From positions 1-64,000 of the forward strand of contig NW_027508268.1 of the NCBI RefSeq assembly GCF_947623445.1: DNA of 64,000 nt, given 5' to 3'. The DNA is from Clavelina lepadiformis. Taxonomy: Eukaryota > Chordata > Ascidiacea > Aplousobranchia > Clavelinidae. How positions within the stretch are numbered: position 1 is the stretch's first letter; each line of letters opens with the position of its first letter. The notes under the pieces were generated by a model. That model saw only the letters and a list, made by a program, of their open reading frames with translations. It was not told where the DNA came from and searched no databases. Below, one piece after another: positions 55,440-64,000 of the stretch. The translations under genes and the position numbers were made by a program.

Positions 55440-56578
55440 AGAAAAATGCGGATAATGGTAATTGAAGATAAACAACGCAAAAACAAATGACCAAAAAATT
55501 AAAAAAACACAAGAAATGTTTCCACAACATTTATAAAACACCCTATAAAAAGTGTAATAACAACCAATAAAGTAAAAATAGTAGTTTTAATTTTTATCTA
55601 AAATGACAAAACAAAAGACGTTCATGGCAAAATCATAAATAGACTTCATTTGCAATATTTGCATGCAATAATGAACACCTAATAAATTTCGTAAATTTAG
55701 CAACGGTCACATTGAGTTTAACTTGGATTATTTTATTGTGTACCAAGACTGCATCATAAATTAAAACCAAATTAGGGTATAATATACAGCTTGCAGAAGA
55801 GTTAACAAAATGTAAAAAGGTGCATCGCCAGCAGTGTTCACACAAAATCAAGAAATGCAAAAGAATAGAAAACATATATAATAAACAAGTATTTTTGTCG
55901 AAGCTACAGTCATCATCATTATCTAAAAGAAAAACTTTGGCAAGGGTTATATAACTGTGGTAGTATGACAACAGGAAGTGGAAAAAATCTACATAAATCA
56001 GTTTCACTGGTTATTAAGAGGAAAATTTTACACAAACTTTGAAAATCTTCCACTTCTTTCAGGTTTATCCCCACTAAGCTTTTTACTTGTTGTGAATTGT
56101 CCTACTTTCTCTCTCTCTCTCATATCACCATATAAATGGTTAATGGTTGTAGAATCAAACAGAATGTCTGAGTAATTAGTATTTCTTCTATTGTTTTTTG
56201 CCTCTTATGTTTGTTCTGAGTAGGAACTCAAAACACATTTTCCTTCTAAACTTGACATAGAATATCCTGCTATTACAGACAAACATCATGCTAGCAAGCA
56301 GCATTTCACTACTAAAAACATGTGCTCACTTCCCAGTGAGGATGTTTTAAAAAAACAAGAAAACGTCTTAAAACTCTCCGTCCTTTTCGTGAGCTTTATG
56401 TTTATTTCCAATCTTTTCTCAGCAACAAGAGCTTTATGGTAACATTTGTGTTATAGGTACTTAGCATTTATAATGGCAATTTTTTATCACCATATTCATT
56501 GAAGGAATTAATATTTTACATTTAACAACGAATGCTTAAGCAATAAGTTTATTCCTGAGCCTTGCCACAATTAGGAAT

Positions 56579-56886
56579 GGGATCACGTCAATTAACCGTG
56601 AACAAATTAACCGGCGACAATTGGTCTTGATCAACTGACCAGCAACAAATTGGCCGGCGACACAAATCAACTGCTATGCATTTTAACCGTACAATTGTAT
56701 GATATAAGTAGTCGAAGTATTGTATGAAATAAGTTGTTAAAAAAAGGAAATAATTACAAACAAATATTTGCTTTACACATAATATACTACCATCAACTTA
56801 AACACAATAATTCAGCACTTGCACGGTCAATTGTCCCCGGTTAGTTTGTTCGCGGTCAATTTCACAAGGTTAATTGTCATAAAACC
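56579..56886. mobile_element. MULE-like MITE with 9-bp duplication (308 bp)
   Basis: A perfect 9-bp duplication attaggaat occurs at 56570-56578 and 56887-56895. The ends begin GG and carry tandem units of the type GNGAACAAATTAACC and GGCGACAATTGG, inverted at the right. Design and duplication length match the MULE at 25181. No transposase remnant is seen. Confidence 0.75.
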
Positions 56887-57092
56887 ATTAGGAATATATG
56901 ATACAAGCTTCCCAGGTTGGTAGCCATGTTTGCTATTGTGAAAATAATACATGTATGGAGCTGTGCTGTAAAATGTTTGTAACGGAATAAAAAAGACTAA
57001 CACGCAGTCACAGCAGCAATCACATAATATTGATATAAGAAATATAATATAATTTTTGTAAGACAAATAAAAAACAAGCAAAATGGAAAATA

Positions 57093-60000
57093 TCACTGCA
57101 CTATTCGTTTTTTTATGCTGCATTTTCCTCTGTGTAACTGTGAGATAAAGATTCTAATTCGAGAACCATCGGACAGCTTGCGGATCCATATTTCTCTTTC
57201 AGTTATTGCTGCAATTACACCGCTTATTCGTGTACCTTCCTTATAGTTTTCAATATAAACAGGTTGCCCATTGTGAAACCAGCGTTTATCATACAACAGT
57301 TTTCCATGGTCAATTTTACATTCAACTTGATGAATTGGACCAGGAATATGATCAGTGAATGGTTCTTGAGTGGAAACCACACTCTTACCTTTGTTCAATA
57401 CCTTTAAAATAAAAAACAACAAAAAACTTCTAAGGATTTATTGCATGGCATGTTACATACTGTAAAGCTTATTTATAAATTAACAATTGCATCTCTAACA
57501 GGTATATTCATTGGTGTCAATTCGCAAGTGGAGCACAATTGAACCAATTGAAAATACTGGGTGACCAAATATGGGTTCACTTCACCTCTTATGATCATCT
57601 GTTAATGTATGCAATGTCTTTTAATTTAAAATGTTGTTTTTCTCTGTATCAATGTCAATGCCTTGTATAAATAAGAAATTGCAGTTGATAATGCTTTTAG
57701 AAATCATTCGCACAGTCATTGACGGTGCTTGGTGTTATTTTTCAGGGTATCAAAACAAAAATTTGCTTTTAAATTTGTTGGGAAACTGAATTTTTGTCCC
57801 ACTGCAAATGTCCGTAGGTACTACTGTACTATTTTATTCATTCATAAGCTGCACTTTTAGAAGTGTGGAGACATCAGGCACAAGCAGGTTCAGTGAAGAA
57901 GCTGTATGGCTTCCCATTATCAAACAAAAGAACACGTTTCCCATAAAACCTATAGTTATCAGTTAATAAAACCACAATTCATAAATATTAGGAGTCTCTG
58001 TAGTGTTTTTAATTTCTCTAATACTGCAACACTAACATGAGGTGTTGTAAACCTAGTTTTTAAAAACTGATTTTGATTGATTTCCATAAATGACAGATAT
58101 AATTAAAATTCAAGCCGCTTTTCTCAACTTTCAAAAATTCGGATCCTCAAAGCGGGTAATCGCGAACAGTGTTTATCATGTATTTCTGATCTTATATGCA
58201 TAAACGTTTTCATTTACATTTTCAACGCTAGTAGGTCTACAATAGTACAGCAAGTACCTGGAAGTATGACCGTCCCACCTGCAGTTACCCCTTAGCAAGC
58301 AAATTCAAGCAAAGATGTAAAACTAAAACCGCACTTATGAGGAGCATTGGAAATTTCTAGTAAGATGCGGGTTACAACAGCAAATAAAAAAGCTTTGCCT
58401 AGTGATTTCAAATAGGTTAAGCGTATTTTAATTCTTGTGCGTAAGACTGAGCTTGGATATGTTGTTATCGCCGGTGCTAGATGCATTCTTTCCAACAGTA
58501 TTGCAATTCCAAATGCTTTCTGTTTATACGCTTACTATGAACGAATATTTATGTCAGTTTTAAAGGTGTAAACTGTCGTTTAGAACTTTCAATCATTGAA
58601 GGATGGGTTCAGTAACTTTTTTTATCACTCAATCGAGCATGTTTTCATATATTCGATGTATAATCACTTTTCAAAATTCCTATAATTCAGCAACGTTAGT
58701 GCCGATATACAGTAGGTATTGCTTATGAAATAATTAAAATTCCATATTGTATAGAAGCAAAATAAAAATTAGGTACAGGAAACAATAAACAATCTCATTA
58801 CCTTTAGGTCATCTAAAACTTCTTCTTCCGACAATAAAAAGTTTATTTGTGTTGGGCTTGCTTTTCTGCGCTTTTCATTAGTAGCAGGGACTGGCTCATT
58901 TGCTCTACGTCGTAACTTTCTTGTGACAGCTTTAATTTCCGTAGATGATGTAAATGCACCAGTCAGTTCCAAAGTGTGATGTTCAGTCTCAATATGTTTC
59001 TTTTTATCCTGGCAATTACACACTCATATAACGTTGCATAGCAACTTTTTAAATTAAACATGCCATAATAACAGTACAAAGGTAATTATAGATATAAATC
59101 TTTGAATTTAGTGGTTTCCTTTCAAACACGTGTTTAGCAAAAATTGTTCACTACCAAATAAAAGGTATTGCGTTAAATGGACACATGTGTGAAAGAATAT
59201 TTTAACACTGAACATAACCCAGAAAAGATTTGCACTTCAATCTAAATTAAATGGCCTGAAAGGTAAAAACTCTCCAAACTACACCAATGAAATAAATAAA
59301 CTTGGTTTAAAGTTCATACTTGAAGCTCAGAAATGATGCTCTCTTTAAGTTCAATTTTCTTTGCTTCAAACTCTTGTGAAGCAGCTGCTTGTTCCTTTTG
59401 ATAGATTTTTTCAACCTATAAATACAACACAATCAAATGCACGAAACCTTCATTTAGCTCTATTGCAAATTTTTGTGTTTGTATTATCGTTATGATTACT
59501 TTTTCTCCTTGTAAATGTAAAAAAGTCGCACACAAGGTTCAATGGCCGCCGTAACCATTATTCGTTTTATATCCAGTAATATTATAATTCTGGCACGTTT
59601 TAAACCTTTTTTTGCTTTGCTGCTTTGTCTCGCTGATTGTTTGCTGGCAGAGTTATTACTTTTTCATGCTATAATGGTTAGCACAGTGGTTCCCAACTTT
59701 TCCTACTTGTGAAAGCCCTGCAATACCTTTGCACACACCCAGGTTGGTAACCACTAGCTTACAATTTTATTTTTTGTTACCTAAGAGGCAGTGTTTTGGG
59801 GATTGAAACCATATCTTATATTCTTTCAACAGACTCTTAAAATTTATCCTTCTGCAACTACAGCAGAAAATTGGCAGTTGGTCTTTAGAAGTCATGATCA
59901 AGACCAAAGACAAACCTTAAACACCTACCCACAGACAATAACGAAAAACAAACAATATGAATATAGGGTGTAACTATAAAGACACTGCACAACAAATACA

Positions 60001-60568
60001 ATAAGGTGGTAAAGAAAGATAGGGAGGAAATTAAATACATTCAGAATATAACTGTTTGCTGATAAGTTTCACGACAAAATGTATGCATACGCTAGCCATT
60101 TGTTTCATAACCACTGGGCTTGTTTGAAATTTGTGACTTTATTTATTTTCCATCCAAAAAATAGTGTTCCTTTTATACATACCTTGCTTAATAAATAATT
60201 GTGATATGCTTGAACTTGTTTCTGTCTTTCCTTGTGGGCTTGATCTAAACGCTTTTGCTTTCTGCAAAATTCAGGCAATGTCCCCGAATGAAGCTGTGAA
60301 ACCTGCTGCTTAATCTGAGCTAATTTTTCTCTATACATCTGCTCTTTAATTTCAGTTGCTTCTTCACGTTTTGCACGATCTGTTTCACTAGCATCATCGG
60401 TGTCTTCGTCGCACGAATCTGAAAATAATTTGTTTCAATAAATACACTATGTTGGAAAAAGTGTTAATTGTATGATATTTACACAAACAATCGCATACCT
60501 ATGCTCTTTTTAGTGGCATTTCTGGAACTATCTTCATCAAAACAAGCATAATCAATTACTTCTGCCAT
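57093..60568 (-). CDS. SUDS3: SUDS3, Sin3-HDAC corepressor subunit (Sds3 family), complete
   Basis: Five exons, 60568-60499, 60418-60183, 59415-59320, 59008-58802 and 57401-57093, are phase-consistent and give 305 residues (human 328). SUDS3 scaffolds and activates histone deacetylases in the nuclear Sin3 complex. The order of features fits: an acidic start (DSCDEDTDDASETD), a long coiled coil (EIKEQMYREKLAQIKQQ, LHSGTLPEF), ELTGAF, TRKLRRRANEPVP, KRRKASPTQINFLLSEEEVLDDLK, and a carboxy-terminal capped Tudor-like domain (KLLYDKRWFHNGQPVYIE, EIWIRKLSDGSRIRIFISQLHRGK). The start is the first ATG, MAEVIDYACFDED. It sits about 2.5 kb from the PFAS start on the same strand, without sign of an operon. 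The BRMS1-type paralogues are shorter and less similar. Confidence 0.95.
59684..59755. mobile_element. Very short hAT-like remnant in SUDS3 intron
   Basis: CAGTGGTTCCCAAC at the left and (reverse complement) TAGTGGTTACCAACC at the right bracket about 70 bases. The flanks ggttagca and gcttacaa match only partly. Probably an internally deleted copy. Confidence 0.4.
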
Positions 60569-60683
60569 TATTACAACATTTAATATCTATAGTACCAAAA
60601 TATTTGATAATTTAGGTAATTATTGGGATTTCAGAATGAAATTTATTTATCCAAAACATAATAGTTTTAAGGTAATTGAAATA

Positions 60684-61124
60684 CAGTCAATTCCTCTTTA
60701 CTATGCCACTTTGGTCATGACTTATTTTGTCCGAATTAAGCGGATAAATGAGCTTGTCCGGATAGGAAAGATATGTGTCAATGGTGCTAATACCCTATAT
60801 TACGTAGTAGGTACTGGGCACTAAGTTTGTCCAGAAAAGCTGCCCCTAGGTCTGAAAAAGAATCATTTATGTGCAATAAAAAAGTCCTTTTCTAAAAAGT
60901 CAAGTTTTATGCGCCATGGTCGACTGAAATCAAAATGGTTCTAATGAAACAAAATAGGCAATGAAGTTGGCTTGTCTTGTTGCCATTTGAATATTACATC
61001 ACATTCACTCTAAATGTGTGTTTATTATTGTTCGAATTAACAAGCAAATTATGTAAGTAAGTGATGTTTCTTTTCATTTCATTCTTGGGAATTTTGTGGT
61101 AGCTGAATAAAGCAGCGTTCACTG
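60684..61124. mobile_element. Possible pogo-like MITE (441 bp)
   Basis: TA-flanked ends CAGTCAATTCCTCTTTAC and (reverse complement) CAGTGAACGCTGCTTTATT form an imperfect TIR. Inner halves share TGTCCGAATTAAGC- and TGTTCGAATTAACA-like sequence. No coding capacity. Confidence 0.5.
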
Positions 61125-61759
61125 TAGTTGAAGTTTACCTAAAATTTATCACTTAAAAAAGGGAAAGAAATGAAATAAAAAAAAACTTGAATTCTATTAT
61201 TCTTGGTTTAAGCTTGATCAACATGTAAGAAAAAAGGTCACCTTGCGAGAATAAGACAATGTTCATGTGATAGTTATAATACTATGTTACATAATGGGAT
61301 GGGAAAGTTAAATAGTTCCCCTATTTACTTGATTAAAAGATTGAGGTGTATGGGCCAAAAGATAAGATTTCTCAGATTTTGTTAGACTCTTACGTAGGGT
61401 TTTAAAAAACCTGTTTAGACCAATCTAGAGGCAGTATGGTTGGTGTTGTTTTCTAGCCTAGGAATTCCCCTAGCATTTAGCATATTTTAAAGTTCCAGGT
61501 TGAGCGGAAAACTTAAATTGGCATGAAAAAGTGGGAAATGTATGTTTTTAGGACCAAAACTCAGATTTTGGCTTGGGGCCTATACATTAGAGATACGTGA
61601 TGTTTGCATTATTCTCATATCAAGCAAACCTAGTTCACAAGCAAAATTTCAGGGATTTCCATAGAGTGATTTTCGAGTAATTGCATTATTAACAATTTTA
61701 CTACATATAGAAAAAACAAACAAATCTACCCTTTTTTGAAACCCATACATCTCCTATAC

Positions 61760-62066
61760 CATGGATGGCCAACCAGTCATAGACTAAGAGCCTCACTTCT
61801 TACTGCGTTAACCGCAAAGAGCCACATCATACACATTGGCACACATTAATATCACCCAGTCTCTTCCTCACTCACATAAACACCTTTGTTCAACTACGTT
61901 TATTGTAAATGTTACACATCAACATGAAAATGACAGAAATTTACAAGTCATTTATACTTTCATTCATATTGTACAAGCCAAAACAAACGCAATAAGAATG
62001 AAAGAGCCGCATAATACCGGGTAAAGGGCCGCATGGGGCTCGCGAGCCGTGGGTTTGCCAGGCCTG
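61760..62066. mobile_element. hAT-type MITE (307 bp)
   Basis: The left end CATGGATGGCCAACC and right end (reverse complement CAGGCCTGGCAAACC) are flanked by a perfect 8-bp duplication tcctatac at 61752-61759 and 62067-62074. GAGCC and GGGCCGCATG tracts lie just inside each end. Confidence 0.88.
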
Positions 62067-62394
62067 TCCTATACAGACCTTCTTAAATGACACTTCTTTG
62101 TAGGATATTTTGAAAATATAACCGTGAAATAGTTTGCTGATTAGTGTTAGAGAACCATGTAAAACTTCATCAACCAGATTACTGGTTTTATCTACAAATT
62201 AAACACTTAAGCATATAAAATCTGATAGTGTAAATTTTTATTTTATGATTCATCTTATCTTATATTATATCACAATTTGTCTTATCAACAAAACAGAGAT
62301 GAAGTGAGCGTAACTTACCCTAAACTCACACTTAATTAATAGGATTAGCAACTCATTTACTGTTGTACATATAAACGTTATTCGTACTTTGCTC

Positions 62395-62500
62395 AAGGGT
62401 ATTACAATGATAGCATAGCACAAGTAGGAATCAAATCCTGCTCGCATTTCTACAAGCCAGACGCTCTAACCACTCCACAAGCAAGCTGACAAAAAATTGC
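62395..62500 (-). repeat. SINE head, tRNA-derived
   Basis: On the minus strand it has an A-box-like TGGTTAGAGCG (62472-62462) and a B-box-like GGATTTGATTCC (62438-62427), then GTGCTATG, CATTGTAATACCC and TTGAGCAAAG, the family's junction words. It is the best-preserved tRNA head of the SINE family here and should not be called a tRNA gene, because the acceptor stem is not closed. Confidence 0.6.
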
Positions 62501-62765
62501 ATTTACTCAAAAATTTTGGCTCTGTTGTTCATAGTCACAAAAGGCAACAAGCCACTCCAAACATAATGCACCTGAAAATTGTCGGCAAGTCAAGTAAACA
62601 AAAAGTTGGATTAATAATTCCCGAGTAGGCAATTATTGCCAAAAAACATGTTGCAAAAAATTCAATTTAAGCACTTTATGACCTATGAAGTGCCAGTAAC
62701 TGTGACAGAACTACTAAGAGACGAGTGCAAAGTGAAGCCTAGAAGTGAATAGCGGCATGGTGGTA

Positions 62766-62822
62766 CAGTCAAATCCGGTTAATTGTATTCTGGATAATCG
62801 CGTAATTCGTTTTTTCGCATGA
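62766..62822 (+). mobile_element. Solitary terminus of the 22871-type pogo-like element
   Basis: TA followed by CAGTCAAATCCGGTTAATTG and then tctggataatcgcgtaattcg matches the right end of element 22871-23628 (reverse complemented) for about 55 bases and then stops matching. No partner end was found. Confidence 0.6.
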
Positions 62823-62944
62823 AGAGATTTTATCGATGGTTCCTCTTTGCTTGAGCACCAGATACCAAGTTTACCTTACTGCAAGTTCTGTATTTGTAGT
62901 TTTTGCTTTTTTTAAATTTTATATCGTATTGCTTTTGCCTGATG

Positions 62945-63060
62945 TTCAGGAACAAGCATTGTTAATGCCTTGCCAAAGGGCATTACAACCTGGCAACAGT
63001 AATGCTAATGGGTATCGAACATGGGCCGTATTACTGCCAGTCCAGCTTGTATAGACCTAA
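62945..63060 (-). repeat. SINE fragment
   Basis: On the minus strand, a B-box-like ATGTTCGATACCC is followed by TTGTAATGCCCTTTGGCAAG and AACAATGCTTGTTCC, matching the junction words of the SINE at 17.0 kb. Confidence 0.5.
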
Positions 63061-64000
63061 TGGTTAAAAAATTGGGGGGATAAAAATTCATTCTGCGTGT
63101 ACTGGCTATTGTTTCATTTTGTTGCGCAGGAGATTTCTCACTCAAAACCTGCAAACTTTCCAACCTGGGCGATATAGACGCTTGTTGGAAAGAAGTTTGG
63201 CATCAAAATATGCGATATCCTGTTAATTATTACTGCAGGCCTAGTTAATGCAAAAATGATTTTAAAGTTCAACAAATGTTTTGTTGAGTTAAAAATCCTA
63301 CTGAAAAGTTGGTATGGTGCGCCGGACAACTGACTTCTGTGCCAATTTTCCTGTTTTCTGGCACAGAATTGCAGTTTTGCAACATATTCTATATTGTAAG
63401 TATGTACTACGTTAACTAGCATGGCATAAATTTGGCATTAGGCTGTTAGGCGTACGTTTGTTAGCAACTGTTTGTCGCTACCAACTTGTCACATGATTAA
63501 CATCACAAATTCTGATAACATAGTGCATCCGTCTTCCATTACTATGAACCTCGGTATAATCTTATTAGCCTACCTTGTTGCAAGCATATTGCGCAAGACT
63601 TATTGCCTTCTTCTTTGGTAGTGGTATTTACAATCGACCGTTAAAATTTAAAATGGTTGTCGCATATGTTTTACAATTACCCATTGTTTCAACCGTTATT
63701 GTACTGTAATAGCCCAAAATAATCTATGCTAGCCTAGGTCTTGACTGACTTCATGCCAGAAACATGTATGGCTCAATCTTATATGCATTGTATGTAAGCA
63801 CTACTTTTGTTGATTATAATTATATAGACAGTAAAGGTTACCACAAATTAACTCTTTCCCAATTCGCTCTGACGCTCCCCACAGCCAAAATGGCGAATAA
63901 AAAAGGATACATTTACACATGAGCTTAAAAAAAGTCCTTGTCTGGTCATTTCATTTTCAAACACTTTGTCTTAATTCCCAAACGCAGTTTGCTGTTGTTA
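63061..64000. other. Right-hand end of window, nothing recognised
   Basis: No supported exon, RNA gene or bounded repeat was found on either strand. Confidence 0.5.

Noticed and set aside
62395..62500. A tRNA gene with A and B boxes.
   Set aside because: The acceptor stem does not close and the sequence continues into the SINE junction words.

Overview
The window is AT-rich animal nuclear DNA. All clearly coding sequence is split by GT-AG introns, and the exons read as metazoan proteins: a doublecortin-domain protein, beta-tubulin, a CAP/GLIPR1-like protein, the centriolar protein CEP76, the purine enzyme PFAS and the Sin3/HDAC subunit SUDS3. The proteins look deuterostome-like, and the short conserved exons with many tRNA-derived SINEs and MITEs suggest an invertebrate chordate such as a tunicate. 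The species is an inference and is not proven. One run of exactly 200 N marks an assembly gap inside PFAS.

Layout: 1-4.4 kb holds the amino-terminal part of a DCX/DCLK-type gene (minus strand) running off the left edge. 10.6-15.2 kb holds a complete six-exon beta-tubulin gene (minus). 15.3-26 kb is an 11-kb gene-poor stretch packed with DNA transposon remnants, a tRNA-Met-derived hairpin and SINEs. 26.1-29.9 kb is a CAP-superfamily gene (plus). 30.5-38.1 kb is a complete CEP76 gene (13 coding exons, minus). 38.1-45.5 kb is intergenic, with a broken transposon-type gene split by a hAT element and a pogo-like MITE. 45.6-54.6 kb is PFAS (minus), with its middle missing at the gap. 57.1-60.6 kb is a complete five-exon SUDS3 gene (minus). 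60.6-64 kb has only repeats.

The genes share no pathway; they are housekeeping and cytoskeletal neighbours, five of six on the minus strand. The most distinctive content is the mobile DNA. Many non-autonomous hAT elements can be delimited by 8-bp target duplications. Pogo-like elements are flanked by TA, two of them sharing one TA. Two MULE-like elements have 9-bp duplications, one keeping a transposase fragment. A SINE family is present in at least six copies. I found no CRISPR array, operon or rRNA, and no convincing undescribed multi-gene system. The best leads are small-scale structures: a palindrome at a hAT terminus, a snap-back tRNA-Met hairpin carrying CCA, and a ribozyme-like hairpin in a tubulin intron.
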